DNA of 64,000 nt, taken from the NCBI RefSeq assembly GCF_030252325.1, contig NZ_CP126981.1:3658001-3722000 (forward strand). Direction: 5' to 3'. The stretch comes from Candidatus Mycobacterium wuenschmannii. GTDB taxonomy: Bacteria; Actinomycetota; Actinomycetes; Mycobacteriales; Mycobacteriaceae. The translations under genes were made by a program, and so were the position numbers. Each line of letters starts with the position of its first letter. Position 1 is the first letter of the stretch. Below are positions 9,142-18,145 of the stretch, piece after piece. The notes beneath the pieces were generated by a model. That model was not told the DNA's origin. It was given only the letters and a program-made list of their open reading frames with translations, and ran no database searches.

Positions 9142-10901
9142 GTCATCTCCTCGTTGCCCGTCAGCGTCGGTTCGGTCGCGGGTTTGCCGTGTCGCAGCCG
9201 ATGGTCGACGACGTTGACCAGATGCGTCAGCGGGATGGTCAGGATCAGGTAGAAGGCGCCCGCGGCGACCAGCGGCGAAAGACTGCCGGTCTGGGCGTTG
9301 AGGTCGCGGCCGACCTGGAATAGCTCGCGCTGGCCGGCGATCAGGCCCAGGAAGTACACCAGCGCAGAACCTTTCAGCAGCGCGATGAACTGGTTGACCA
9401 GCGCGGGCAGCACCCGGCGGATGCCCTGCGGAATGACCACCATCCGCATCGCAGTCTGGTAGCTCAGGCCGAGCGCGCGGGCGGCGTCGAGCTGCCCAGG
9501 TTCGACACTCTGGATGCCGGAGCGAAATATCTCGCCGACGTACGCCGCCGCCGTGAGACCCAACGCCGCGATGCCCAGCGGATAGGGGTTGTTATTGGTC
9601 AGCCCGCCCACGATCGGCCCGATCCCGAGACCGATCAGCAGGATGATCACCACCTCGGGCAGGCCGCGGAAGATGTCGGTGTACACCCGCGCCGGCCAGC
9701 GCAGCCAGCGGACCCGCGAAATGCCGGCGACCGCGAGCCCCATGCCGACCACCAGCCCGATCACCCCCGAACTCAACGTCAGGAACAGGGTGTTCGGCAG
9801 GCCCGTCTTCAGCATCGTCGGGATGGCCTGCTTGTAGAGCTCCCAGTCGAAGAACGAATCCCGCAACTGGGTCAGCGTCGACTTCGGCGGCGCGGCCTCG
9901 TCGATCGCCCGGTGATTGTGCTCGGCGATCGCCGCGAAGTCCGGAAGGTGCGGCGTCAGAGCGGATTTCGAGCCCGGATGCCAGCCGCGCGGCAGCGGCC
10001 GCGGCACCCAGTCGGTGTAGAGCTGCGACCAGGTGCCGTCGGCGATCACGGCGTCCAGGCCGGCGTTGAGCGCCGCGATCAGCGGCTGGTTGTCCTTGGA
10101 CACCGCGTACGCCACGAAGTTGCCGAGCCCGAACGTGTACGCGGCGATCGACGCGGTGTCGCCCGGCCGCATCACGTTGGTGGCCTCCATCGCCGGCGCC
10201 ACCCACGCATCGATCTGGTGGGTCTTCACGCTGGTGTAGACGGTGGTGAAGTCGGGAAACTTGACCGGCTCGATGTGCAGGGTGTCGACGACGTAGGCCT
10301 CCTCGACCGTGCCCTGCACCACGCCGATCCGCTGCCCGGGCGCGAGGTCGTCGAAGCTGCCCAGCGACGAGCCCGACGGCACGATCAGCGACAGGTAGCC
10401 GAAGTCGTAGCCGTTGGTGAAACCGACTGTGCGACGGCGTGCTTCGGTCGCCATGATCGATGACGAGCCGACGTCGAAGCGCCGCGACGCAACCTGAGCG
10501 AGCAGGCCGGCGAAGTCCGTGCCGGCGAAGACGACATGCAGCCCGAGCTTGGCCGCGATCGCCCGCAGCAACTCGTTGTCGTAGCCGGTGTAGCGCCCGG
10601 TGCCGTCCAGGCAGCTGGTCGGCGGGCCGCCGGGCTGAGTCCCGACGACCAGCGTGCCGGGTGTGCGCAGGCCCAGCGCGCCGATGTTCACCGAGCTCAA
10701 CGGCTGCACGTTGGCGCTGGTGTACTTGTCCTCGCGCGGCCTGTTGGCGGTGGCGAGCTTGCGCGGCAGCGCGATCGCGCCTTCCTTACCGACCGGCTTG
10801 CACAGGTCGTTGTCGGCGTTGGCCGGCGCGATCGGCGTCAGCGTGTAGGTCAGCAGGATCGTGGCCAGTAGCGCGGCCAGTTTCGTCGCGCCGGCCCTCA
10901 T
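9138..10901 (-). CDS. Fused substrate-binding protein and permease of an amino acid ABC importer
   Basis: A 587-residue fusion. The signal peptide (MRAGATKLAALLATILLTYT) is followed by a family 3 solute-binding domain at about residues 70-310 (GTLVVGTQPGGPP, GYDNELLRAIAAKLGL, GSSSIMATEARRRTVGFTNGYDF). The C-terminal part, about 345-575, is a BPD-type permease with several helices and the EAA loop DAARALGLSYQTAMRMVVIP. A fused binding protein stays tethered to its own channel. The ATG overlaps the stop of the upstream oxidoreductase (10898-10901) and the stop overlaps the ATPase gene. The ligand is probably a polar amino acid, by family only. Confidence 0.9.
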   Translation of the reverse strand: MRAGATKLAALLATILLTYTLTPIAPANADNDLCKPVGKEGAIALPRKLATANRPREDKYTSANVQPLSSVNIGALGLRTPGTLVVGTQPGGPPTSCLDGTGRYTGYDNELLRAIAAKLGLHVVFAGTDFAGLLAQVASRRFDVGSSSIMATEARRRTVGFTNGYDFGYLSLIVPSGSSLGSFDDLAPGQRIGVVQGTVEEAYVVDTLHIEPVKFPDFTTVYTSVKTHQIDAWVAPAMEATNVMRPGDTASIAAYTFGLGNFVAYAVSKDNQPLIAALNAGLDAVIADGTWSQLYTDWVPRPLPRGWHPGSKSALTPHLPDFAAIAEHNHRAIDEAAPPKSTLTQLRDSFFDWELYKQAIPTMLKTGLPNTLFLTLSSGVIGLVVGMGLAVAGISRVRWLRWPARVYTDIFRGLPEVVIILLIGLGIGPIVGGLTNNNPYPLGIAALGLTAAAYVGEIFRSGIQSVEPGQLDAARALGLSYQTAMRMVVIPQGIRRVLPALVNQFIALLKGSALVYFLGLIAGQRELFQVGRDLNAQTGSLSPLVAAGAFYLILTIPLTHLVNVVDHRLRHGKPATEPTLTGNEEMT

Positions 10902-11683
10902 GCCGAATCACGCCACCGGCACAGCGCCTCGGCGTTGCTCAGGTCGTAGTCCGGGCCGTTGACGCCGACGGTCAGCAGCGTCACCCCCAGCGCGACCAGG
11001 CCCTCGGCGTCGGCGAGCAGATTGTCGGCGTCGACGCCCGCGCTGCGCTCGATGGTGGCGGGGTCGCGACCGACCGCGGCGCAATGCTCGGCCAGCGTCT
11101 CCGCGGCCTGCGGGTAGCTGTCGACGGTGGTGAAACCGTGCCAGATGGCGCCGTACTCGGCGACCAGTCGCAGCGTCTTCTTCGGTCCCTTGCCGCCGAT
11201 CAGCAGCGGAATGTCACGGGTGGGCGCCGGGTTCAGCTTGGCCAGCCGGTCGTTGATGCGCGGTATCGCCCCGCCCAGGTCGTCGAGCCGGCTGCCGACC
11301 GTGCCGAACTCGTAGCCGTATTCGTCGTAGTCCCGCTGCTTCCAACCCGACCCGATGCCGAGAATGAGCCGGCCGTCCGAGATGTGGTCGACGGTGCGAG
11401 CCATGTCGGCCAGCAGCTCCGGGTTGCGGTAGGAGTTGCAGGTCACCAGCGCGCCGATCTCGATGCGGGATGTCTGCTCGGCCCACGCGCCGAGCATGGT
11501 CCAGCACTCGAAGTGGGCGCCGTCCGGGTCGCCGTACAGCGGGAAGAAGTGGTCCCAGTTGAAGGCGATGTCGACGCCGATGTCCTCGCAGCGGCGCACC
11601 GCGTCGCGCAGATTGCCGTAGTCGGGAGCGTGCTGGGGCTGCAGCTGGACGCCGATGCGAATCGGGCGGGCGGAGGAAGTCAT
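10898..11683 (-). CDS. LLM-class F420-dependent oxidoreductase (Rv0044c-like)
   Basis: A 261-residue luciferase-like monooxygenase-fold enzyme, cytoplasmic, expected to use coenzyme F420. From the ATG at 11683 it reads MTSSARPIRIGVQLQPQH and then IGVDIAFNWDHFFPLYG. It contains the family signature VDHISDGRLILGIGSGWKQRDYDEYG split over residues about 95-120, and LLIGGKGPKKTLRLVAEYG. It corresponds to Rv0044c. Here its stop overlaps the start of an amino-acid importer gene by 4 nt, a linkage I do not recall from M. tuberculosis. The substrate is unknown. Confidence 0.88.
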   Translation of the reverse strand: MTSSARPIRIGVQLQPQHAPDYGNLRDAVRRCEDIGVDIAFNWDHFFPLYGDPDGAHFECWTMLGAWAEQTSRIEIGALVTCNSYRNPELLADMARTVDHISDGRLILGIGSGWKQRDYDEYGYEFGTVGSRLDDLGGAIPRINDRLAKLNPAPTRDIPLLIGGKGPKKTLRLVAEYGAIWHGFTTVDSYPQAAETLAEHCAAVGRDPATIERSAGVDADNLLADAEGLVALGVTLLTVGVNGPDYDLSNAEALCRWRDSA

Positions 11684-11709
11684 GCCCCCACGGTAGGCGC
11701 GCGCCGGAT

Positions 11710-12609
11710 TCAGCCCGCGAGCACGCCGCGCAGGATCTCGGTCAGCACCAGCGGCTGGTCGCTCTGCACCGAGTGACCTGAATTCTCGACGATCTGAACT
11801 CCCCGGAACTGCCGCGCGCGCCCGGCCAGCTCGTCGGCGTCCTCGTCGGTGACGAAACCCGACGTCCCGCCCCGCACCAACCTGACCGGGATCGACAGGC
11901 CCGAGACGGCGTCCCACAGGCCGTCGAAGTCGGGGAATTCCCGGATGGTGTCCCAGCGCCAGGTCCAGTTGCCGTTGTCGAGCTGACGAGTGTTATGAAA
12001 CACGCCGCGGCGCAGCGACTTCCGATCGCGGTGCGGTGCCGCGGCGGTGGTGATGTCGAGGATCGCCTCGAAGCTGTCGAATTCCCGGTCGCCCTGCATC
12101 AGCGCGACCGTGCCTTGCTGCTCCTTGGTCATCTTGGCGACCCGCTTCATCGCCGACGGGGTGACGTCGACCAGCACCAGTTCGCGCAATAGTCCCGGCG
12201 CGATCGCGCCCAGCCCGATCGCGGTGAGCCCACCCAGCGACATGCCGACCACCAGATCGGCGTCGGGGGCCAGCTCCTCGATCACCGGCTTGACCGCCGC
12301 GGCATTGTGTTGCGGCGAGTAGTCGCCATCCTCCCGCCAGGCCGAATGCCCGTGGCCCGGTAGGTCGACCGCGAGCGCGGGCACGCCGAGGCCGACGATG
12401 ACGGTGTCCCAGGTGTGCGCGTTCTGCCCGCCGCCGTGGAAGAACACCACCCGCGGCGACTCGTCTCCCCACTGCAGGGCGCTGACGCCGCCGGACTCGA
12501 TCCGCCGCACCGACGGCAGCGGGCCGTCGACGCCGGCCTGCTCGGCGTTCTCGGGCAGCAGCCCGAATTCGGACAGTCCCAGCAGCTCGTCGTCGGAGAT
12601 GTCGGTCAT
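11710..12609 (-). CDS. Alpha/beta-hydrolase, esterase-like (Rv0045c-like)
   Basis: A 299-residue alpha/beta-hydrolase, matching Rv0045c in length and position. The oxyanion region is VVFFHGGGQNAHTWD, the strand-4 segment LAVDLPGHGHS, the nucleophile elbow GMSLGG and the catalytic histidine lies in ENSGHSVQSDQP; an acid is expected in VRLVRGGTSGFVTDEDADEL. The ATG at 12609 (MTDISDDELLGL) is preferred; the 18 codons upstream in frame are unlike the family. It lies 26 nt upstream of the LLM gene and 11 nt downstream of the DUF1214 gene in the same tight minus-strand series. Confidence 0.9.
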   Translation of the reverse strand: MTDISDDELLGLSEFGLLPENAEQAGVDGPLPSVRRIESGGVSALQWGDESPRVVFFHGGGQNAHTWDTVIVGLGVPALAVDLPGHGHSAWREDGDYSPQHNAAAVKPVIEELAPDADLVVGMSLGGLTAIGLGAIAPGLLRELVLVDVTPSAMKRVAKMTKEQQGTVALMQGDREFDSFEAILDITTAAAPHRDRKSLRRGVFHNTRQLDNGNWTWRWDTIREFPDFDGLWDAVSGLSIPVRLVRGGTSGFVTDEDADELAGRARQFRGVQIVENSGHSVQSDQPLVLTEILRGVLAG

Positions 12610-12620
12610 GGCTCTCGACA

Positions 12621-13814
12621 CTAAAGGACGTACCGGCGGCGGATACCGCGGAATCGTTCCCACATCGCGGCGGTCCGCTCGGCCTCGGTGACTCGCGTCG
12701 TGTCGGGCGGAAGTTCTTCGAGCAGTTCGTCGTGCGCGACGACCCGGGTGCTCAGGACGGCGGGCTGGCCCTCGAGCATGTGCCGATACGTCAGGTTGCC
12801 GCGCTCGAAGCCCTGGGTGTCCAGCCAGTTCTGCACGCCGGGATCGCGATGCGTCATCACCAGCCGGATCCGCCCGTCGGCGTCGACGGCGGCCCGGCCC
12901 GGTGTGTAGCTCACCGGCCGGTAGAGGTAGTCCATGCTGTTGAAGAAGACGCCCATGTTGGTCAGCATCCAGAGCCCGTCGTGGGCGTCGAACTCGACGA
13001 TCAACGCTTCGTCCGGGCCGAGCTCCCAGTACATGTTGGCCGCGGCGCGGCCGCGTTTGGCATCGGCGCCCGTCGCTTCGACCGCCGGGAAGGTGTTCGG
13101 GTGGTCAGCGTCGACGCCGCCGTAGGCGAACGGGAACTCCGGCCAGTCCGACATCAGGCCGGTGACGAAGTCGCCCGCCCAGCTGATTGCCTCGAGCATC
13201 GCCTCGGCGGTGGGCAGCGGCTTGGGTGTGGTCATGTCGACCCGCTCGATCCGGAGCTGCGCGGGCTGCTCATCCCAGCGGTCAAAACCCTGTCGGATGA
13301 ACAGCTTTCGCGATTCCGAAGTGGTGGGCAGCCAGTTGCCGGGGCGCTGAGGCCCGCCGATGTACAGCTCGAATTCGCCCTCGCCGACGTCGAAGGTGTT
13401 GGCTTCCGGGGTGTCGCCGAACGGCTCGTGCAGCACGCCGGGTCCGGCTGTGCGACGGCCCTGCACGGTCACGTTGAAAAACCTTGCCGTGCCACGGTTT
13501 CCGATCAATCGATACGTCGAGTCGCCGTCGATCCACGCCTGCTGGTAGGTGAAGTCGCCGCAGTCGCCGCCGAGTTTGCGGGTGGGGCCGCAGAACGCGT
13601 GCAGCGTCGGGTAGCGGGTGTCCCGTGTCTCCAGCGCCAGATCGAATGCCTGGCCGAGGTTTTGGGTGAGGAAGCGGAACGCGTCGACCCGCTGCGCCCC
13701 CGAGGGCGAGTTGGCGTCCTTGAACACCTGCTCGCCGGCGTCGCGCAGCCGATCGCAGAACGCGCGCCACGCCGCTTGCAGCGAGGCGTCGTCGCGGCCG
13801 TCACCGAACGCCAT
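12621..13814 (-). CDS. DUF1214-domain protein
   Basis: A 397-residue protein of unknown function with a DUF1214-type C-terminal domain (LIVEFDAHDGLWMLTNMGVFF, YLYRPVSYTPGRAAVDADGR, RDPGVQNWLDTQGFERG). There is no signal peptide or membrane segment, so it should be cytoplasmic. The start ATG at 13814 lies 1 nt after the stop of the upstream TIM-barrel gene. DUF1214 proteins are common in mycobacterial gene sets that act on lipids or steroids, but I do not assign a reaction. The sulfotransferase and LLM oxidoreductase upstream suggest a small-molecule modification pathway. Confidence 0.75.
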   Translation of the reverse strand: MAFGDGRDDASLQAAWRAFCDRLRDAGEQVFKDANSPSGAQRVDAFRFLTQNLGQAFDLALETRDTRYPTLHAFCGPTRKLGGDCGDFTYQQAWIDGDSTYRLIGNRGTARFFNVTVQGRRTAGPGVLHEPFGDTPEANTFDVGEGEFELYIGGPQRPGNWLPTTSESRKLFIRQGFDRWDEQPAQLRIERVDMTTPKPLPTAEAMLEAISWAGDFVTGLMSDWPEFPFAYGGVDADHPNTFPAVEATGADAKRGRAAANMYWELGPDEALIVEFDAHDGLWMLTNMGVFFNSMDYLYRPVSYTPGRAAVDADGRIRLVMTHRDPGVQNWLDTQGFERGNLTYRHMLEGQPAVLSTRVVAHDELLEELPPDTTRVTEAERTAAMWERFRGIRRRYVL

Positions 13815-13815
13815 C

Positions 13816-14574
13816 TCAGGCGCCCAACCTGTCCAGCATCGCCCCGACGACATCACACGCCCGCCGGGCCGCATTGAGCCGGCCTTCCTCCTCGATGCGG
13901 GGCCCGATCAACTCCAGGTCGAAACCGCCGGTGTAGCCGGCCCGCAATGCCTGCGCGACAAGGGATTCGATCGGGATCGCTCCGTCGCCAGGCACCGCGC
14001 GGCCCGGCAGCGACCGGTCGCCGAGCACGTAGTCGCTGAGCTGGATGAGCCGGGTCCGGGGCAACGCGTCGCGGAGTAGGTCGTCGACGCCCGCCTCCGC
14101 CCAGCAGTGGAAGAGGTCGATGCAGAGGTCGAGCCCGCTCATCTCGGCGAGGGCGACGGTGTCTCGCAGCGTGTGGGCGATGTGCAGATCGGCGTAGAGG
14201 CTCGACGCGTTCTCGATCGCCAGGGCGACGCCGGCGTCGCGGGCACGGTGCACACACGGCGCGACCCTGTCGCAGAACCGCTCGGCGGCCTGCCGCCAGG
14301 TGAGTTCGCCGCGGCCGCCGGTGAGCATGTACACCGTGCGGGCCCCGGCCGCGGCGGCGTCATCGATCACCTGCGGCAGCGCGGTCGGATCGAACAGGTG
14401 GTAGACGGCCTCGACGGTATAGTCGTTGTGCGACAGCAGCATTGACACCTCTGCCAGCTGGCTGTCGAGGATGCTCAACCTGGTCAGACCGAGATCGGTC
14501 CAATGTTGCTCTAACTCGGGCACCGTCGCGCCGTAGAACGTCACGTTGTGCACCGAGAGGCGCTCGTGCGTCAC
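13816..14574 (-). CDS. Sugar phosphate isomerase/epimerase-like TIM-barrel protein
   Basis: A 252-residue protein of the xylose-isomerase-like/AP-endonuclease-2 TIM-barrel superfamily. Metal-binding residues are suggested by the IENASSLYAD strand, DLCIDLFHCWAEAG, LIQLSDY and DGAIPIESLVAQALRAGYTGGFDLELIGP. GTG 14574 starts 1 nt after the stop of the sulfotransferase gene (14576), which fixes it against the longer frame reaching 14613. The family isomerises or epimerises sugars, inositols and hydroxypyruvate-like substrates; the substrate here is not predictable. Confidence 0.8.
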   Translation of the reverse strand: MTHERLSVHNVTFYGATVPELEQHWTDLGLTRLSILDSQLAEVSMLLSHNDYTVEAVYHLFDPTALPQVIDDAAAAGARTVYMLTGGRGELTWRQAAERFCDRVAPCVHRARDAGVALAIENASSLYADLHIAHTLRDTVALAEMSGLDLCIDLFHCWAEAGVDDLLRDALPRTRLIQLSDYVLGDRSLPGRAVPGDGAIPIESLVAQALRAGYTGGFDLELIGPRIEEEGRLNAARRACDVVGAMLDRLGA

Positions 14575-14575
14575 G

Positions 14576-15739
14576 TCAGCCCCGGTTCTCGATCTCGACG
14601 CCGAATCGCGCACGAAACGGCGCGAATTCCTCGTGTAGTGCGTCGAGGTCTTCGCCGATGTCGACCAGCAGCTGCGTCGAGTAGCGAAACTTGCCGTGCC
14701 GGTCGCCGCGGTTCTCGGCGAGATACGTCCGCATTGCTTGCTCAGCGGCCGGCGTCAACTCGCGCCCGGCGAACTCGTAGTAACGCCGAAGGGTCGCAAT
14801 CTGATCCGCGACGAAGTCGGTGTAGCGGACGTGCAGGATTCGCGGATCGTCGACCATCGGTTTGGTCATCGTGTTGGTGACCCCGACGCGGGTCAGGTCG
14901 AGGTGCATCTTCGCCAGCGCGTGCAGGTCGACCTGGCCGACCATGCCGTCGGCGATGTCGGCCATCATCATCGTCCGCGACGCGGCGACCTGCACCGGGT
15001 CGCGGTGCAACCAGACCAACGTCGCGTCGGGGTAGGCCTCGAACATCTCGGTCAGGCGAAAGCCGTGAAAACCCTTGAGCACCCAGCGTTTCCGGGGCCG
15101 CGCGTATTGCAGCTGCTGAAGCACCGCCTTGTGCAGGCGATACTGCGCCACGGCATCGGTAACCAGGCCGCCGACCAGCGACTGCATCGGCACCCGCCAC
15201 CACGCCGTCGGAGTCATCACCCGGAAGTCGAACGCCCAGGTGCGCTCGTCCTCGGGCAATCCATCGCCGAGCATGTCGTTGTAGGGGTGACTGTGCAGCC
15301 ACTTCGGCATCTTGGCGTTGATCTCCCGCCAGTCGTCGTCCGCCCGCGCCCGCCGGGGGTCGTTCTCGTCGGTCAGTCCGGGAGGCGGCGAGGGGTACAT
15401 CACTTCCCAGAACCGCAGCGCCCGGGCGGCGGGGTCGACCGCCATCAGCGCGTGCATCAGCGTTGTGCCCGAGCGGGGTTCGCCGGTGACGAACATCGGC
15501 GCCGCGACCGCTTCGTCGGCGATCGGGTAGCGGTTTCGATCCTCGAGTAGTTCCAGCCGCGAGGTCAGCAGCCACCGGCACACCTCGGCCGCTGCGTCGA
15601 CACCGGCGCTGTCCATGCCGAGGCCGTTGAGGTGCTCGACGGCCACCGCGAATCGCTCCGGTAGCGTCGGGTCTCCGTAATCGTGCAGACCCGTCTCCGC
15701 GGACGCGGCGGCGAGCAACTCGGCGGCGTTCAGCCTCAT
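14576..15739 (-). CDS. PAPS-dependent sulfotransferase family protein
   Basis: A 387-residue cytoplasmic sulfotransferase. The 5'-phosphosulfate loop is MFVTGEPRSGTTLMHALM at about residues 86-103 and the 3'-phosphate element is VWLHRDPVQVAASRTMMM. Mycobacteria carry many such enzymes acting on lipids and carbohydrates. ATG 15739 overlaps the stop of the upstream LLM gene by 4 nt (ATGA), which decides between it and the ATG five codons upstream. The acceptor is unknown; the neighbouring phthiodiolone-reductase-like enzyme hints at a lipid, which is inference only. Confidence 0.85.
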   Translation of the reverse strand: MRLNAAELLAAASAETGLHDYGDPTLPERFAVAVEHLNGLGMDSAGVDAAAEVCRWLLTSRLELLEDRNRYPIADEAVAAPMFVTGEPRSGTTLMHALMAVDPAARALRFWEVMYPSPPPGLTDENDPRRARADDDWREINAKMPKWLHSHPYNDMLGDGLPEDERTWAFDFRVMTPTAWWRVPMQSLVGGLVTDAVAQYRLHKAVLQQLQYARPRKRWVLKGFHGFRLTEMFEAYPDATLVWLHRDPVQVAASRTMMMADIADGMVGQVDLHALAKMHLDLTRVGVTNTMTKPMVDDPRILHVRYTDFVADQIATLRRYYEFAGRELTPAAEQAMRTYLAENRGDRHGKFRYSTQLLVDIGEDLDALHEEFAPFRARFGVEIENRG

Positions 15740-16863
15740 CGGATATCTCCGCACAACGCGAGCAATTCGTCTTCTGCCGCAACGACATTCGCCGCCGATG
15801 CCGCCGAGTAGGCCAGCCCGGCCATCGCGCCGTAATCCAGGATCTTGGGCACCCGCAGACCTGCGTCTACAAATGTCTTGATCTTCGCGGCCACCTCCTT
15901 CGGTGTCCCGTGCGGCACGACCGCCAGCAACATCTCCGGCTGCACCTTGGCCAGGAACTCCAGAATTCGCTCGCGGGTCAGCAGCGCCGGGTCGATGTCC
16001 TGGAAGCCGCGCCAGGCCGGGCCCATCGGATGCTCAAATCCGAAGCCGCGCAACGTCTCCGCCGACACCTGTAGCAGGAAGGCCTTCACCAGCGGGGCCT
16101 GCAGGATCTCGGCGAGCGCGGCCTCGTCGTTGCCGATCAGGCACACCTGGATGAAGCACGGCGTAATCGCCAGCGGGTCGCGGCCCGCGCGATCGGCGGA
16201 AGCCCTTACGGCGGAGAGCATCTCGGCGTAGTGCTCCGGCGTCCACGCCCCGGCTGGCCACCAGCCGTCGGCGTAGCGGCCGGCGATGTCGAGCATCCGC
16301 GGACCGCTGGCCCCGACCCAGATCGGCGGATACCGACCCTTGTAGCCTTCGGTGTCCAGCCGGGCATGGTGCAGGTGATGGAATTGGCCGTCGAAGTCGA
16401 CGGGACCGTCGCTCTCCCACAGCAGTCGAATCACCTGTAGCGCCTCTTCGAATCGCGCGACGGGCCGCGCGAAGTCGAACCCGTAGGGCAGCGTGTTCTC
16501 ACTCTCGCCACTGCCGAGGCCGAGGATGAATCGTCCGCCGGCCACATGGTCGATGGTCAGCGCGGTCTGCGCAAGCATCGCGGGATGGCGGCGAACCGTG
16601 TCGACGACGGAGGTCACCAACGGGACGTTATTGGTGAGGGCCGCCGCGGCCGACGCGACCGCCAGGCCGTCGAGATGGCGATGCGGTGACGGGGAAACCG
16701 TTGCCAGGTCGGTGAATTCGGGTGTCCAGATCGAATCGGGCCAGAAGCTGACCATGTGGTCGGGCAGCCAGATCGAGTGGTAGCGGCCGCTGTCCAGGTC
16801 GGCGAGCCGCGACCAGTCCAGCGGCAGGGTGGTGCGCAGGAACGCGGCGGGCTGAACCTTCAT
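15736..16863 (-). CDS. LLM-class oxidoreductase, phthiodiolone ketoreductase-like
   Basis: A 375-residue F420- or flavin-dependent LLM enzyme. It has the family features HSIWLPDHMVSFWPDS, LVTSVVDTVRRHPAMLAQTA, the signature DHVAGGRFILGLGSGE, PPIWVGASGPRMLDIAGRYADGWW and a GTPKEVAAKIKTFVDAGL tail. Its length and the WLPDHMVSFWP motif resemble the phthiodiolone/phenolphthiodiolone ketoreductase group (Rv2951c). ATG 16863 opens the tight minus-strand series that runs down to 8410. The true substrate is not known; F420 as cofactor is inferred from family. Confidence 0.85.
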   Translation of the reverse strand: MKVQPAAFLRTTLPLDWSRLADLDSGRYHSIWLPDHMVSFWPDSIWTPEFTDLATVSPSPHRHLDGLAVASAAAALTNNVPLVTSVVDTVRRHPAMLAQTALTIDHVAGGRFILGLGSGESENTLPYGFDFARPVARFEEALQVIRLLWESDGPVDFDGQFHHLHHARLDTEGYKGRYPPIWVGASGPRMLDIAGRYADGWWPAGAWTPEHYAEMLSAVRASADRAGRDPLAITPCFIQVCLIGNDEAALAEILQAPLVKAFLLQVSAETLRGFGFEHPMGPAWRGFQDIDPALLTRERILEFLAKVQPEMLLAVVPHGTPKEVAAKIKTFVDAGLRVPKILDYGAMAGLAYSAASAANVVAAEDELLALCGDIR

Positions 16864-16921
16864 CGAGAGTTGATGCTAAGCACTTGCTCAGCATCGCGCG
16901 GCCGAATGGTCCTACCAATGC

Positions 16922-16978
16922 CGAACGTCGAGTTGCTGGGCGATTTTCGCGTCTTTCACCCCAACAACTCGACGTTCG
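16922..16978 (-). terminator. 19-bp inverted repeat after ino1
   Basis: Arms 16922-16940 and 16960-16978 are complementary over 19 bases with one exception, separated by 19 nt. On the ino1 (minus) transcript the exception is a G-U wobble, so the stem is unbroken there, whereas on the plus strand it is a C/A mismatch. It lies 18 nt past the ino1 stop. There is no U-run, so it is an intrinsic-like terminator or an mRNA 3'-end stabiliser. Confidence 0.6.
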
Positions 16979-16995
16979 AGCAGGTACTGAAGGGT

Positions 16996-18105
16996 CTAGC
17001 CCTCGATGATGAACTCCTCGAGCTGCGCGCGCGCGATGTCGTCGGGCAGCTGCTGCGGCGGGCTCTTCATCAGGTACGCCGACGCCGGGATCACCGGTCC
17101 GCCGATGCCCCGGTCCTTGGCGATCTTGGCCGCGCGGACCGCGTCGATGATGATGCCGGCCGAGTTCGGCGAGTCCCAGACCTCGAGCTTGTACTCCAGG
17201 TTCAGCGGCGCGTCACCGAAAGCGCGACCCTCCAGCCGCACGTAGGCCCACTTGCGGTCATCGAGCCACGCCACGTGGTCGGACGGGCCGATGTGCACGT
17301 TCTTGTCCTCGACCTTGCCGGCCAGCGTGCCGGTCAGGTTCGACGTCACGGCCTGCGTCTTGGAGACCTTCTTGGACTGCAGGCGCTCCCGCTCGAGCAT
17401 GTTCTTGAAGTCCATGTTTCCGCCGACGTTGAGCTGGTAGGTGCGGTCCAGCGTGACCCCGCGGTCCTCGAACAGCTTGGCCATCACCCGGTGGGTGATC
17501 GTCGCGCCGACCTGGCTCTTGATGTCGTCGCCGACGATCGGGACGCCGGCGTCGGCGAACTTCTTGGCCCAGACCGGGTCGGAGGCGATGAACACCGGCA
17601 GCGCGTTGACGAACGCGACGCCCGCGTCGATCGCGCACTGCGCGTAGAACTTGTCGGCCTCGTCCGAGCCGACGGGAAGGTAGGAGACCAGGACGTCGAC
17701 GGCGTTGTCCTTGAGCACCTGCACCACGTCGACCGGCTCGGCGTCGGACAGATCGATGGTGTCGGCGTAGTACTTGCCGATGCCGTCGAGCGTCGGGCCG
17801 CGCTGCACAGTGATGTTGGTCGGCGGCACGTCCGCGATCTTGATGGTGTTGTTCTCCGACGCGAAGATCGCCTCGGAGAGGTCGAAGCCGACCTTCTTGG
17901 CGTCCACGTCGAACGCGGCGACGAACTTGACGTCGCGGACGTGGTACTGGCCGAACTTCACGTGCATCAGGCCGGGCACGCTGCTGTTCTCGTCGGCGTC
18001 GTAGTAGTACTGGACGCCCTGTACCAGCGAGGACGCGCAGTTGCCGACTCCGACAATGGCGACTCGGACCTCGGTGGACGCCTGCGGCGCGTTCTGCTCA
18101 CTCAT
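16996..18105 (-). CDS. ino1: Inositol-1-phosphate synthase
   Basis: NAD-dependent 1L-myo-inositol-1-phosphate synthase (Rv0046c orthologue), 369 residues. It converts glucose-6-phosphate to inositol-1-phosphate, the entry step to phosphatidylinositol, PIMs, lipoarabinomannan and mycothiol. The NAD fold is [18 protein letters not shown] near the N-terminus. Family blocks include [83 protein letters not shown] and [15 protein letters not shown]. It is transcribed from its own region just downstream of the PadR gene (40 nt). Confidence 0.97.
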   Translation of the reverse strand: MSEQNAPQASTEVRVAIVGVGNCASSLVQGVQYYYDADENSSVPGLMHVKFGQYHVRDVKFVAAFDVDAKKVGFDLSEAIFASENNTIKIADVPPTNITVQRGPTLDGIGKYYADTIDLSDAEPVDVVQVLKDNAVDVLVSYLPVGSDEADKFYAQCAIDAGVAFVNALPVFIASDPVWAKKFADAGVPIVGDDIKSQVGATITHRVMAKLFEDRGVTLDRTYQLNVGGNMDFKNMLERERLQSKKVSKTQAVTSNLTGTLAGKVEDKNVHIGPSDHVAWLDDRKWAYVRLEGRAFGDAPLNLEYKLEVWDSPNSAGIIIDAVRAAKIAKDRGIGGPVIPASAYLMKSPPQQLPDDIARAQLEEFIIEG

Positions 18106-18145
18106 ACGGCGTTCTCCTTGACTTCTCTTTGGGGGGGTTTTGGAC

